64,000 nt of DNA from Dermatemys mawii (taxonomy: Eukaryota > Chordata > Testudines > Dermatemydidae). The notes beneath the pieces were generated by a model. It worked only from the letters and a program-made list of their open reading frames with translations. It was not told the origin of the DNA and did not search any database. Positions 22,741-35,563 of this stretch are shown here, in pieces. A program made the translations under genes and the position numbers. The number at the start of each line of letters is the position of its first letter. The first letter of the stretch is position 1. Location of the stretch: contig ML677333.1 of assembly GCA_007922305.1 (NCBI GenBank), positions 13,569,364-13,633,363 of the forward strand. Direction: 5' to 3'.

Positions 22741-24646
22741 TTAGTTAGGAGAGAACAGACACTTGGAAAGCACATTGTAACTAAAACACATGTTGTTGAA
22801 CCAATGAAACTGTGGGAGGACTATTTGCGGTGAGGAATCCTGTGTGAAGGAACTTTGCCTTGGGGGAAAAGGGTTTATGTAGTAAACTTTGGTCCATCCA
22901 TTGCCCCAGAGGGAAAGCTGGCCTGCAATTTCTATACAAAACCAATTGTGATCTTTTAACTCACCAAGTCTGTGCACTCCTTTCACTGCAATTAAGCTGG
23001 TTGTGTCCATGGAGCTTCTGGGATCGGAAGTGTTTCCCTCACAACATATTGAAGTTCAGTTTTACAAAGGATTATTTTTTGGCCTTGCGATTCCACAAGG
23101 ATTTTTCCTGAGCTCAGGCACACAACCCTCTGTGAATTACTGAGACAACAGCATTGTGTTCTGCTTGCCCCTCCGCAAGTATGGAACAGCCCAGGCCAGC
23201 TGCAGAGTTTGAAGACAGAATTGCAGCATGGAAGCATTGCAGCTTGCATTGGAGCTCCTGGAACAGGACGGTTGGCTGAAGGAGGACGACAGCCCAGCTG
23301 AAAGACCTGTCTGAGCGACTGCTTTAGCTAATGGCTACGCAAATAATTCTGCTGTGGGAACAGGCAAACACCACCCACGCAAGTCAAAAGCACTGTAAAC
23401 ATGGGACCCCTGCAGCTTCAAGTCCTGAAAATTTTATAAGGGAAACCTGCCCTCCTATTTTCTTCCCTGAGGCTAATCAATAGATTAGCAAGTCAGTCTC
23501 ACTCATCTCATGACAGACAAACACTCCGGAGGTAAGGGTGAGCTGCTAATCCAGTGGTCTGTCCAGAGGCAGGAGGAATGTGCTATTTTTCTTTAATAAA
23601 CATTTTTTGAAGGGGACTCCTCCTACATAATTGGGAGAGAGAGAAATAAAATGTCTTGAGGTGATTTCTGAACTCACTGCACCTTTAAACCTTATGCATA
23701 TTAAGATGCTTATTGCTTCTTATTTTATTAGATTTGTGTAGTACAATCTTCAAAAGAATAATCATCATCAATGTATATTTTAGCTGGACATGGTACAAAT
23801 AACTTTTAAACCTCAAAACCCTGCATTTTCTATGAGTGAATGGTGTCCAAGTTGGCACTTATTAGCTACTGCACAGTAACACAACTCAGTAATCATTGCC
23901 TAAGGCTTGGAAACCTTTGATTGGGACCTTAAAAAAAAATGTATCCAAGAAGTTGAATAATGACACCACCAGATAGCCCTAGGAAAACCAGGAATTTAGA
24001 GCTGACGAAGCAGTCACACAGAACTGCTACTGGTTTGCGCTCTTCCTGCGGATATCTGTATGACTGGATCAAATGCATAAAACCAATCAATCATTCACAC
24101 AAGCAATTCTAGAGATAGGAAATGCTCACACCCACAAACTGTACTCAAAGCAAAAGCAGGATAAAGCCAGATTAGCTCATTTCAGCATTCCGCCGCAGCT
24201 GGGATTGATTACAGTAATTGGGTTATTTAAGGGTTTACCTGCAACTGCAATTTTATAGCCCTGTAGCCCCAGCCTGCAAACCTGAGTCAGCTGACACAGG
24301 TCAGTCCTGAGTGTTTTACTGCACAGGACTCAGTGACCTCAATAGCAATTCTGAGCAAAGCTGTTTACTGCCCACTCCTATTTTAACCTCCTCTACTCAG
24401 TGTCACAGCACCAGTGTTCAAGTGCAGTGCAAATCTGACTGAACACACTCTGGGGAGTTTTCAGAAATAATGGCATCCATGGGCAGTCTGGCCTATACAA
24501 CCCTGCACAAGTTTTGATCCCACAGTTGACGCTAAGAAAGGGGGTTGGTTTTTCTTCTCTCCCTGAATTTCACCCATTTCTGTGGCCAGCCTCCTTGTAA
24601 AGAAGGCCAGAGTCACAGGCGTGGAGATGACAACTCTTTATCTATA
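22741..24646. other. Anonymous sequence, no gene seen
   Basis: No exon, repeat or RNA gene is supported. The frames at 22860-23111 and 22992-23249 overlap each other on opposite strands and have no splice or start context. Confidence 0.4.
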
Positions 24647-24905
24647 TATAAGAACATAAGAATGGCCATACCAGTTTAGACCAAAAGTCCAGCTAGCCCA
24701 GTATCCTGTCTTCTGACAGCGGCCAATGGCAGGTACCCCAGAGGGAATGAACAGAAAAGGTAATCCTCAAGTGCTCCAGCCCCTGGACATCAACCATACA
24801 CTTTTCCCTGCATCCTCCTTGTACACCAAGTCTTTTGCATCTCGTAGGGATGCCACTTGTGGAGGGGAAGGAGGTTTGAGAGCCAATTCAAATTTCAGAG
24901 ACTAC
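24647..24905 (-). mobile_element. CR1 LINE 3'-end fragment
   Basis: ATAAGAACATAAGAATGGCC opens the segment, followed by TAGACCAAAAGTCCAGCTAG, CAGTATCCTGTCTTCTGACA and CCCCAGAGGGAATGAACAGA. Together these are the reversed 3' end of a turtle-type CR1, whose terminal motif reads TTCTTATGTTCTTAT on the minus strand. Confidence 0.85.
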
Positions 24906-26014
24906 ATTTAGACTCTGATTAAATTTGACAGTTTCATGTTGAGATGAGTGTCATGGGATGACATTCAGATGAGAGAAAACACGGCCTCAGTTTTCAGAAG
25001 TGTATGGATGTTCCTGAGTCTACCAGATCTGCACACCAAACACCCTGTACTCACATGGAAGTCAGGGTTGCATGTACACCACTGTGTGTGTGTGTGTGTA
25101 TGGACACACTTGCAAGAATATATCTGGTGGTGTGCACAGGCATGCTGTGAAAGTATCATGCTCTTTGATAAAGGGAGGGGGCCCAAATTTTCCAGTTTCC
25201 TGAGTCATTCAGGTACCATGCCCCAGTATGACAGCCACCTTTTAAAAATGCCTGAGGCTGAACACTCAAAGTGACTAAGCAGCTAGATCACCTCCTGGAT
25301 CACCTCTCTTCCCACTGCTTTGAATAGCCCCTCCAAATTTCAGTGCCCAGAACAAGCACTCCCAACCCCTGCTGCATGACCAATAGCCACCTTTGAAAAC
25401 TATGCTGCTCATATTTCTATTTCTTACTACCTTGATGAAAGTCTGAAATTTACAAGGACTACAAAATCTGTTTTTCCCCCCGAATAAACATGGGAAAAAT
25501 ATGTAATTGCCCTTGTTGATTGAGGTTCTCATGCAAGGATGAATACATTCATGACTTTTTAGCCCCATTTACTGACTCAGTACATAAATAATTCAGACTT
25601 CTGTTAGAGGATTTGTATGACTTTTTTCCCTTCTTCATTATTCTACAATAGACAGTGTATTCACTGGAGTTCAACCCAAACTCTTCTCTTTCACATTTGG
25701 CACTTCAATAAAGAAATTGTTCTGTTTTAAGCAAAGAGGTCCCTTAAAATTGAGCTGCTCAGCACAGAGAGCAGAGCCAGTGATGTCAAAATGAATCTTT
25801 AAGAGTCTTTCTGAACGGTAAGGACAATTTATTGCCACTGGTCCCTGGCAAAACTTGTATTCATGTAGCAAGGGCAATATACAGCCTGACTTATACACAC
25901 ACACACTCTTTTTAAAGAGTTCTTATTGCAAATCATTCCAGAGCTGAAAGCTAAGATCCAGGCCTGGAGTGCTAACATGGACACATTTCTTTCTGATCAG
26001 TATCCTGATCAGTG
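24906..26014. other. Anonymous sequence with a TG microsatellite
   Basis: A (TG)n run lies at about 25083-25098 and a CA run near 25894-25906. No gene is supported. Confidence 0.45.
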
Positions 26015-26090
26015 TGAAACCCTGGCAACATTGAAGTCAATGTTAAAACTTCCTTTGACTTCAGTGGACCCACGGCTTCACCCCAAATGT
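26015..26090. repeat. Palindromic ancient repeat copy
   Basis: GTGAAACCCTGGCAACATTG AAGTCAATG pairs with TTTGACTTCAGTGGACCC ACGGCTTCACC across a TTAAAACTTCC centre. Confidence 0.65.
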
Positions 26091-26143
26091 TTAATGCCTT
26101 TGGAATTATCAGACTCCTGCCTACCAATCTCTCCATTATTGTG

Positions 26144-26600
26144 ATGGGGAGTCTACACCACACCAGGCCTGTTAATGAGGCCAATTAACCTTATAGGCTG
26201 CACCTGGAGGAGAGCCAGGGCCTGATAAGTCATAACTGGTGACCAAGACCAGTTGGGCAGGGGTAGGCCAAGCTTGTATAAAGCTGGCAAAGTGAAAGCA
26301 GGATGAGGCTGCAGTCACTTTTTGGGACTAGTGAGGAAAGAAGGGGGAAACCCAGGTAGGGAGGCAGGATCCTGGGATCCTGAGCCTGTGAGAAGGGGTT
26401 TACCCAGAGAGGTGGTGGAGAAGGAAGCCTGCTCAGAGGCTGAAGTAGGAAGAAACCCATGGAATTGGCGGCAAGGCTTGAGATGGTTCGGGCCTTAGCT
26501 GCTGAGTGGAGGCTCTCTGGGCTGGAACTCCGAGTAGGGGGCAGGCCTCTGTTCCCCTACCAGCCACTGAGAAAGCAGCAAAGTCTTGAATCAGAAGACT
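26144..26600 (+). promoter_or_regulatory. Promoter-like block, possible LTR
   Basis: GAGGCCAATTAACC (CCAAT box near 26180) is followed by CTTGTATAAAGCTGGC (TATAAA near 26277) at a spacing of about 95 bp, and then by a purine-rich leader-like region. The block resembles dispersed turtle promoter-bearing repeats in style, as at 2290. Ends were not resolved. Confidence 0.3.
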
Positions 26601-26689
26601 AACTGGAATGGCACCAGGAAGTGGAAAACAGTATAGTGACCTAGCCAGAAGGCCAACCCACGAAGGGGAAGCATTGTGATTCCTAGAGA

Positions 26690-26870
26690 TGGGGCGGCTC
26701 TACATTTTTTGCTGCCCCAAGCACAGCAGTCAGGTGGCCTTTGGCAGCACGCCTGCGGGAGGTCCACTGGTCCTGCCAATTCAGTGGCATTTCTGCAGGA
26801 GGTCCGCTGGTCCCCCAGTTTTGGCATATTCACCGCCAAAATCCCGCCGAAGGCCGCCTGACAGTACATA
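26690..26870. repeat. MITE-like GC-rich repeat
   Basis: GGGGCGGCTCTACATTTTTT GCTGCCCCAAGCAC is the left end of a dispersed repeat. The inner part is tandemly built from GGAGGTCCACTGGTCCTGCC and GGAGGTCCGCTGGTCCCCC units, about 55 bp apart. Frames across it are not genes. Confidence 0.55.
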
Positions 26871-29800
26871 CAGGTCCCAGGTCTGGAAACCATAAACCTA
26901 AAACCCCGTATGCAAATAGAATTTACAATTTATAACTTGTTCTCCCCACCCCTTCTGAATGGCACAGCCAGTGGGGGTTTGCCAGTGGAAAGAAACACTA
27001 CAGGTGACACAAAAGAGAGTTAATCTCGTCTATATTTTAAAGTGGGAGTTAAAAATACCTTGTTTTCTCTGTGGTAACGCTTGGACACTATCCAGAAGCT
27101 TTGCCATGAGACCGAATACAATAGCCCTTCTCCTGAGAGGAAGATAGCTACTACAACAGCCTGCTCCAAAGCCACTTGAAGTGAATGGAAAGAATTCGGT
27201 TAAGGGGTATGGGCTTTGGATCAAAGTCTCAATAAGACAATAAATTAATCAATTCTTTGTGCTGGCTTCCAAATGCAATTCATAGTATGATCGACATAGT
27301 TCTCTCTCACCTTACACCCATCCTGACAAGTAAGATCAGCTGTGGTGCTCTGGAAATCAGTTCCTGTGATAGGGCTTCCTCAGTTGGGGGCCACCACCTT
27401 TGGAATTCTCAAACCTTGACAACCAGCCAAAGGTCAGACTTGATTTTCAGGTCATGATCTAAGGCTTAGCTGTTTGAGATAGGAATGTAGGATAGTTACT
27501 TGTGGCCCATTGGTTATATGATTAACCAAAGAGAATTCTCTCTCAAAAAATACAGATTTCCTACTCTTCATAGCTGCATAACTTAACGTACAAACCGTTT
27601 AAAAGCTAGAATAATATACAGTTTCTATCAAAATGAGCTCAAACACCAAAAATTCTGATCCCAATCCAGATTTCAAACCTACCCAAGTTCATGGGTGCTT
27701 TTTGATTGGAGCATTCGATGGTGGAGTACTGTGCATCAGTTTGGAGTCAATCACCACACACCAAACTCCTGGATACACAGTTACATGCAGCCTTGAGCAT
27801 CATCTCTGGCACCCCACGTTCAAATCCACTCTCCGGGGTTCCGGTTCTGAGCAATATTGTTCCTCCTCCTATCAGATGAGAGGCTGCCACTGGCAAGTTA
27901 TTGGCGAAAGTACATGTCCACCCAAGCTTGCTGCTGCTCAATGACCTTTTTAAACTACCAGCTGCACGTTTGCCATTACATTGCCCATTATGATCTCATA
28001 AGGCCAGAGTATCTACTGTCTGGTTTAAAAAATAATGGGCAGCATCCTCAGCTATTGTAAATCAGCACAGCTCCTTTGATCAGGCCCAACGTATCATTCA
28101 GTAGCCATGGTCTTGTATTACTAGCAGTAAATATTCATGATATCAAGTAGTACATCTGACATTTTCAGTCCCTTTCTGAAACAGGTCTAAAATTGTCTGC
28201 CTGGGCCGATGGAATATCACTTCCAGAATTTACTGGCGAGGCTTTTACAATATAAACTTTTACATATTTTGTAGTGAGATGTGCAGAAACACACCACTTC
28301 AACAGTACTTGTCCTTCCAGCACTCTGTTGAAGTGGCCTGCATTGCATTGCATTGCTTTTATCCATCTTCATTTACAAGTACAGCAGTGTTGTCTGATTA
28401 GTTGAGATTCCATTTCATCCTCTGTTCCTTCCAAGTTCTTATTGAAATCTGCACTTGATAACATTTGCAGGTGCTGCTTTGAATCTAAACAGGCTATAAA
28501 ATAATCTCTTTTTTTAAAAAAATATGGAAATGCTTTAATTTTTCTTGGTTTCCTCCTGGATCATAATAAGAGAAGGAGAAAAAGAATGCAGACAGATTTC
28601 TCTACTGTCAGTAAGCAATCCAAGAGGCATTAACAAGGCAAGCTTCTGGCAGTGTCCAATTCCCTAGATCTCAAACTTGCATATGATTATATCCATAGTT
28701 GCAATCTGTTCTTTAAATTTTAAATTCAGTGCGCCTTTCCCATAGGAAGCAAAACATGAGTCTTATATTGTATTTAAATTCAAATGCATAAAATGACCAA
28801 CAGCCTGTGATCAGCCTGAACTCTTAATAGCACAAGTTGCCTATTTAATAAAGATGAACCTTCAGAGTGGGTACACACACAGCAACAAATACACAATGGA
28901 GATACCAAAGCAAAAGATGTTTTTGTATCTCACAGAATGTTTGCTATAGCGTTGACTAGATTGCCAGTGTTCAGAGGTGGGCTACTAAAGTTTGGCTCTG
29001 GTAGCCCATTAGCTTACTCAAAATCTATTTTTTTCATGCTGCTATTATGTTATTTTTTAAAATAAAGCATAATAGTTATGTCTGTCAGCTGTTTTGATCT
29101 CTGTTCATACAACTACAACCACTCCCTCCACCCACCCACAATTCCTCCTCTGTCTTCCACTGGCTACTCAATTGTCTACCTAGGAGTCAGCCTGTGCTGT
29201 ATGTGTTGGAAAGAGACACTGAAATAGACAGTCTGTGTTGCAGTTTCTCAAAGGGACATGACAGAGCTAGGTGTCGAATTCCCACAGAAAAAGTCAATTG
29301 GATTTTGACTCTAATCCTATCAGGGTCCTTTGAAAATCCCAGCTTTACATTTTACTATAAGCATTAGAACTGATCAAGAATGTTTTCTTTCCTCATGAAA
29401 AAACCAAGTTTTTGTCAAAAAACCTGAAAACCCAAACACACACAGACACACACACTATTCATTGCCAGCAACTGAAAAGTGAAAATTTTCTATCTGAAAT
29501 CAAACACTAGGTTTTTGGCAGTTGACACCTTCTTCTTTTTTTCAGTTTTCAACCAAAAATAATTGGGTTTCAGTTAATGAAAGCTAAAAACTCTTCAGTT
29601 TTCAAACTGTTGATGCAATCCCAAATATTTCCCTGGACAACAATTTTTTTCCATGAGATGAAAGAGGAAATATAAATTCCTTTTTTTCAATGGAAGAATA
29701 AAAAGAAAAAAATCCTTCTTCTTTTGAAGCACTGACCTTCTCTATGAAATAGGTCTTCTCATAACAGTGAATCCACTAGTCTGGAAATCAAGACTGATGG

Positions 29801-30069
29801 ATTGATTATAATAAAACCAGCTTAACACAGAAGCATGAAAGGATGACAGTAGAAAAGGCAGTGCCAAAACCTTTTACTCTGTCGTCTCTCTCCTTCAGAT
29901 TTCGTAGATGGAGCCATTTGATATTTTTCCTGTAATGTTCATCGTCAGTGACAGCCCCCTTTATTTCCTAGCCCTCAGTAAAGTGTTATTACTATTTATT
30001 GCTATAATTATTTGCTGCATTGAAGCCCAAGGCACTGAGTAGTGAATGGGCTGCCAGTAGCCTTTACAG
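26871..30069. other. Anonymous sequence, no gene seen
   Basis: Mostly AT-rich. It includes CA-rich runs near 28870 and 29436-29455, and short chance frames. No exon with splice sites or recognisable product was found. Confidence 0.4.
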
Positions 30070-30477
30070 AATAATCAGGGACCACCCAGTAACATTAATA
30101 GGCAGCAGCTTTAAAACAATTATATGGAAGTACTTCTTCACATAGCACACAGCCAACCTGTGGAACTCATTGCCAGGGGATGTTGTGAAGGCCAGAAGTA
30201 TAACTGACTTCCAAAAGGAATTATATACATGCATGGAGAATAGGTCCATCAACAGCTATTAACCAAGGTGGTCAGGGATGCAACCCATGCTTTGGGTGTT
30301 CCTAAACCTCTGACTACCAGAAGCTGGAACTGGACAACAAGGGATGGATCACTCAATAATTATACCCTGTTCTGTTCATTCTCTCTGAAGCATCTGGCAC
30401 TAATCACTGTCAGAGTCAGATACTGGACCATTGGCCATAGTGGGTCAGACCATTCGTGAATTCTATGGTGTTTCCTT
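30070..30477 (+). mobile_element. CR1 LINE 3' end
   Basis: ACTTCTTCACATAGCACACA, TGTGGAACTCATTGCCAGGG GATG, AACAGCTATTAACCAAGGTG and TGGCCATAGTGGGTCAGACC occur in the order of a CR1 3' untranslated region. The segment ends near TTCTATGGTGTTTCCTTATA. It is 5'-truncated like most CR1 copies. Confidence 0.85.
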
Positions 30478-32329
30478 ATATGATATATTAGAGTTGGGTG
30501 GAAAGGGATGCAGGCCACGGGGGAACCAAGGGCATAAATATGCTGCAGAACCTTCTTACTAGTTGCTATTGGCAAGAAGGAAAGCACACAGCTTGGATTT
30601 GCACACTGAAATTGAGGCTGCAAGGCAGGTTTTACTTGATCATGTTTGACTTGGAAGCCGCTGAGGCTCAGACAGAAACCTTCCTCCCCTGACTCACACG
30701 TCCCGTCACTTTTATAGTCGCTCTTCAGATAAGAACTGCACATGGACACAGCTTCACAAATACTTCACTGAAAATAAGTATTAATAAATAATATTGTAAG
30801 TATTTAATCTTTCAGTTATATTTTGCCATGTATAATTTATTAAATGTATTAATCATTTCTATTTATTAAAAAAATATTCAATTTCTTCTACCAAAGTCAA
30901 TTTTCAGATGCATTAAAATATTTAATAAACTAGCAGTTGTTTCGTGGCATCTTTATATTTGCTTTTCATTCCACCTCTTCCAAGAATATGCCCTCCCCAC
31001 ACATTGTCAGCTCTTATCCTCTGCAGAGGTGGTGTCCCCTTTTTATGCACAAAATTTTGTCAACCCCCTTCCCTGCCCCAGCCGCTGCCATCATGAGATC
31101 GGCGACAAAATCATGGGATCTTTTAAAATAGTATGTTTCAGGATTTCTCTGATTTTTGAGTCATTAGGACTCATATTTGCAAGCTTTTCTCCACAACCAT
31201 GAGGGCTAGACACTCACTCATTTTTAATACAAGCCGAGATTTTCATGCAATAACATGATTCCAGGAGCTAGGGCTTTAATAAAAACACTAAATATATCAT
31301 GAGACTCACACTAAAACCACAACTGTGCCTGGTCCTGCTGCAGAATCACAACTTTCCTTATGCACGTCTTCATTGCAAACACCAGGGGCATTTGTAACTC
31401 TAGGGCTTGGTCCTGACTGCAGTGGGAGGGGAGGGTGCTCAGTGATTCACACAAAATGTCTTGTTTTCTCTTTTCAACTATCAGTCTTTTTATTTCCTAC
31501 ACCACATTCCCTGCTCATGTCTAGTTACATCCCTTTTCATTCAGCTGCTGCACATTAACCTCACCTCCTATGACCTGGCAGGGCCGGCCTTAGGGTCGGG
31601 AAAACTGAGCCCATGCCCAGGGTGCCATAGCCAGCGGGTGCCACAAGGGGCTTGGGATGCCCCTGGCTGGCTGTGGCCAGACTCATCTCTTCTCCGGCCC
31701 CTCCCCTGCTGCGGGCCGGTGGGCTTCTCCCCGCCCCCAACCTCTCCCTCACTTGCTCCTCAGCCAACCAGCTGGGGGCTCCAGTTCTGCCCCAGCCCCG
31801 GGGGGAGCCCAGAGCGGTGCAGCCAGGGCCAGTCACTGGCAGCACGTGCCACCGCTCGCTGCCTGGAGCGGAGCTGAATCCCTCCCTGTCTGCGATCCCC
31901 GTGCTGCTTGGTCTCTGGCAGGGGCCGGCCAGACTGGGGACAGAAGGAGTGAAACTTCTATGTGAGTGAGGGAGGACTTAAAGTGACCGTGCCTCACTGT
32001 TTCTCAAATTTCCCTAGTACACACACAGGCTCTCACACCCACACTCTCACACAGTCCCCAACACAGTCGTGCATACACACACACACACCCCACACACACA
32101 AGCTTGCATTCTTATTGTTATTATTGCTTGATACTTCCTGTCAAAATGCTCATGGTGAGGGGTTGCAGGAGGGCTGTGGGCTCTGGTGAGATGCAGCCCC
32201 CATGTGACAGCGTGAAGCCTGCCTTGAGCTGCAAGCCACCACAGCAGCACAGAAGTTAGTGTGGCAATACATCATATACCATGCCACCCTTACTTTTGCT
32301 AACAGTGGCCAAGGAATTTGCTAGTTGTA

Positions 32330-32890
32330 GCAGTTACTTATTGTGACATTATCCGATTAAAACATGACCATGCAGATAATTGTTGCAACCATTGTTATAT
32401 ATTTGCAACAAATCTTGTACAAAATGTGGCATGTAAGATGTCTTAGGAAAGGTTATGATTTGCGGAATATATTTATGCTATCTGTATGCGTGCATCATTT
32501 TTGTATTTGAAGTTTGAGTATTGGCTCTATACCTGTATTTCAAATGTTTGCTCCTAGGGTAACGCCCACAGGGTATCATAGAATATCGGGGTTGGAAAGG
32601 ACCTCAGGAGGTCATCTAGTCCAACCCCCTGCTCAAAGCAGGGCCAATTCCCAACTAAGTCATCCCAGCCACAGCTTTGTCAAGCTTGACCTTAAAAACC
32701 TCTAAGGAAGGAGATTCCATCATCTCTCTAGGTACCCCATTCCAGTGCTTTACGTAGCTAGCCAGAACCATCTTGAAAGGACTAGTCAAAGTGGCTCATC
32801 AAGGGACACTTAACTCGCAGTGGACCACGGGAGGCACCCATCTACATTGAATGGGCTTTCCTGGAGACTTCAAAGTTTAGGAAATGACCT
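32330..32890 (+). mobile_element. LTR-like fragment interrupted by CR1
   Basis: TGTGACATTATCCGATTAAA and TTGTTGCAACCATTGTTATA, then TGTGGCATGTAAGATGTC, resemble an endogenous retroviral LTR known to me from turtles and birds. It resumes after the CR1 insertion as AGTGGCTCATCAAGGGACAC. Ends are unresolved. Confidence 0.4.
32574..32790 (-). mobile_element. CR1 LINE 3'-end fragment
   Basis: ATCATAGAATATCGGGGTTG, GGACCTCAGGAGGTCATCTA and TCAAGCTTGACCTTAAAAAC are the classical reversed CR1 3' end. About 215 bp are present. Confidence 0.9.
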
Positions 32891-33483
32891 GGTGGTGATG
32901 GGGGGTGGGAGCCCGGGGAGCACGTAGGAGCCAGAGGTGATGGTGGGAGAGGGAAAGGAAGCGGGGGTGCCAAAATACAAGTTTGCATTTTCGCTAACGC
33001 CGGCCCTGTATTATCCTGTTGTTTCCCAAACCCTCTATTTTACTATCACTCCATGTCCACTTTCTTCTGCTCACCCCTTAGCTCTGGGCTTTCACCTGAA
33101 AAAGCTCTGAGCAAAGAAGCAATGTGAAATTCCTAAGAATAAGATCTGTCACTACCACTACTCTGGCAAAGAGCTTGTTTATGTTAGGTTCCTGCTTGGA
33201 ATGCCAGGGAGCAGAGTGGAGGATTAAAGTAGTGCTAGTACAATTGGGAACAAATATTAGCTCAGCCCAAACCCTGAATATGGATAGGGAGACAATTGTT
33301 CCTGCTTCCTCTCTGACAGGAGGAAGAAAAATCTATGCCATACCGTAGCTCTGATCGTGGGCTGCATCTGAGCTGCCCTTCATACAGCTCAGGTGATGTG
33401 GGGGCAAAAAACGACTAGCGAATGTTGTCTCTCCTCTCAATCCTGAGGCCAGCTGGGGATCAGGCAAGTCCCTAGCATGTTCA

Positions 33484-33527
33484 TAGATTTTAAGGCTAGA
33501 TGGAATCATTCTGAGGATCTAGTCTAG
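33484..33527 (-). mobile_element. CR1 LINE terminal fragment
   Basis: ATAGATTTTAAGGCTAGATG GAATCATTCTGAGGATCTAG is the last 40 bp or so of a CR1 in reverse. It is cut off by the next element, which suggests that the hAT element starting near 33528 inserted into it. Confidence 0.65.
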
Positions 33528-34310
33528 AAGTGGGCAAACTACTCCCTGCAGGCCGGATCCAGCCCATCAGCTGTTTTAATCCATCCCTTGAGCTCCCACT
33601 GGGGAGCAGGGTCTGAGGCTTGTCCCAGTCCAGCTGGGGAGCAGGGTCAGGGACCGCTCCACACAGCTCCCAGAAGCAGTGGCATATTCCCCCTCCGGCT
33701 CCTATGCATAGGGGCAGCCAGGGGTCTCCATTCTGGATACTGTCCCCACCCCAAGTGCTGCCCCCATAACTCCCATTGGTTGGGAACAATGACCAGTGGG
33801 AGCTGCAGAAGCAGTGCCTGCAGATGGGGCAGCACACAGGAGAGCTACCTGGCTGCGCCTCCGCATAGGAGCTGGAGTAGGTACATGCGGCTGCTTTCAG
33901 GAGCCGCTTGAGATAAGTGCCACCTGGAGCCTGCATCCCTGAGCCAACGCCCCCGGTGCCCCAACCCCTTGCCACAGCCCTCATCTCCCTGTCACTCTTT
34001 GAACTCCTCAGTCTCAACCCAGAGCACCTTCCTACACCCCAAGCTCCCCATCCCAGTCCCACCCCAGAGTTCACACTCCCTGCCCGAGCCCTTCCCCATC
34101 ATCTCCCCTGCCCCAGCCCGGAGCCCCCTCCCTCACCCTGAACTCCTCATTTGTGGCCCCACCCTAGAGCTCACACCCCAAGCCAGAGCCCTCACTTTGT
34201 CCCAAACCCAACCCCAATTGCGTGAGCATTCATGGCCCATTAAATCATACAATTTCTCTACCCAGAAGTGGCCCTCAGGCCAAAAGGTTTGCCCACGCCA
34301 GTCTTGTCCA
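33528..34310 (-). mobile_element. hAT element of the GTGGGCAAAC family, reversed
   Basis: AGAAGTGGGCAAACTAC lies at the left and GGCCAAAAGGTTTGCCCACG at the right. Read on the minus strand, the right end gives CGTGGGCAAACCTTTTGGCC, the same start as the copies at 5896 and 54796. The body contains GGGAGCTGCAGAAGC and C-rich units. AGTCT follows the right end and precedes the left end, the remains of a target duplication. The 579-bp reverse frame at 33496-34074 is a product of this composition and has no transposase content. Confidence 0.65.
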
Positions 34311-34499
34311 ACCTCCTTCAGGGTTGCTTGAATTTGTCTCCAACTTCCCCAAGTCCCAAATGATCATCTCAGCATCCAGAGAATGTCAGGACCTAGGGAT
34401 GCTGCAGTTTGGAGGCTATACTGTTGGCTCAGAAGCCCTGTGCCATTGAGGAATTGCCCCAGGAAGATACAGTCCACTGTTAGCCAGTCAAGTCAGCCA

Positions 34500-35115
34500 C
34501 AGTGGGGTAAGGTAGGTCATATATTCTGGCCCTCTGTGATTAGGTCTGGGACTCTCAATCAGAAGGAATTGGCCTTGATACAAAACTCATTTGGTGATAC
34601 TCTATGGTTTGTGTTATATTGCAGTTTAGACTTGATTACAAGAAGTAATGGGCTTAAATTGCAACAAGAAAGATTTAGGAACATTAGATTAAGCTTCCTA
34701 GCTGTGAGGATGGTTAAGCATTGAAGAAAGTTACCTAGGGAAGTTGTGGAAACCTCATTATTGGAGGTTTTTAAGAACAGGTTAGACCAGGCCTGCACAA
34801 CACGCAGCCCGGGGTTCACATGTGGCTGGCATGGGCTCACTGTGCGGCCCGTGGGGGGTGAGTAGGGGTGGGGCAAGCCAAGCGGTGGGGTGGGAGGAGG
34901 CGGATGGGGGTGGGGCGAGGGCGGGGCTTTTCAGCCCGCAGCTGGGTTTTTTTGCAGTAATATGGCCCTTGCTGCTTTCCAAGATGTGCAGGCCTGAGTT
35001 AGACAGATACCTGCCACTGATGGTCTAGATAATGTTTAGTCCTGTCTCAGTGTGGATGACTAAACTAGATGACCTACTGAGGTCCATTCCAGTCCTACAT
35101 TTCTATTCTTCTATA
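34500..35115 (+). mobile_element. CR1 LINE 3' end, split by a hAT element
   Basis: The left part reads TTAAATTGCAACAAGAAAGA, TTAGGAACATTAGATTAAGC and TTATTGGAGGTTTTTAAGAA CAGGTTAGAC. After the insertion it resumes as CAGATACCTGCCACTGATGG and ends with GGTCCATTCCAGTCCTACAT TTCTATTCTTCTAT, the tandem-octamer end of CR1. Confidence 0.85.
34782..35004. mobile_element. Small hAT element nested in CR1
   Basis: The element runs from CAGGCCTGCACAA to its complement TGTGCAGGCCTG. It is flanked by GGTTAGAC and AGTTAGAC, an 8-bp duplication with one mismatch. The interior carries TGTGCGGCCCGTGGGGG and TTTGCAGTAATATGGCCC. Removing the element restores the continuous CR1 3' end. Confidence 0.85.
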
Positions 35116-35221
35116 ATAACTGTCCACGCTGGCCTTTAAAAAAGAAAATCTATGAATACCCAAGAAAGATGTCAACAAATTGCAAGCAATTAAAAAAAAG
35201 CAACAAACATGATTTGAGGGG

Positions 35222-35563
35222 ATGGAGGGAGTTAAGAAAAGATGAGACCAATTAAATATGCACAGTTTAGCTAACAGATAATGGCAAGGGATATATGCAC
35301 TCTCCAAGAATTTGGATGAAGGAGGAAGAACTGTCTGGGTAGAACAGCGGTGTGAATAACTAGGAGTATGAGCACTGAGCAAAGAAAAAACTGGAAGAAA
35401 TTGCCAGCAGCCAGCCTGTTGGACTGTGGAATGTTCTCCCAAAAGAAGCGGTGAAAGCCCCAAACACTTGAGTCATTCAAATTGGACTGGATAATATATT
35501 TAAAAACATGTGGGCAGGGGGCAATAGACTAGACAACTTTTCCATCTCTAATTTCTATGAGAA
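35222..35563 (+). mobile_element. CR1-like LINE 3' fragment
   Basis: The segment contains GGACTGTGGAATGTTCTCCC AAAAGAAG, then TTCAAATTGGACTGGATAA and CTAGACAACTTTTCCATCTC TAATTTCTATGA, the ordinary order of a CR1 3' region in a diverged copy. Confidence 0.65.

Larger units (their letters stand above)
31579..33008. mobile_element. DNA element with CAGGGCCGGC ends, carrying nested insertions
   Basis: CAGGGCCGGCCTTAGGG at 31579 and GCTAACGCCGGCCCTG ending at 33008 are inverted ends with a 10-bp perfect core. GGGTGCCA motifs lie inside both ends. An LTR-like segment (about 32330-32890) and a CR1 3' end (32574-32790) sit inside, which explains the length of 1.4 kb. The long GC-rich frames at 31461-31969 belong to the element and show no transposase motif. 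A target duplication was not evident. Confidence 0.65.

Noticed and set aside
31461..31969. Overlapping forward frames of 100-138 codons
   Set aside because: They belong to the GC-rich left part of the CAGGGCCGGC-ended DNA element; three phases are open at once.
33496..34074. A 192-codon reverse frame
   Set aside because: It spans the boundary of a CR1 fragment and a reversed hAT element and continues in C-rich repeat; no motif or start context.
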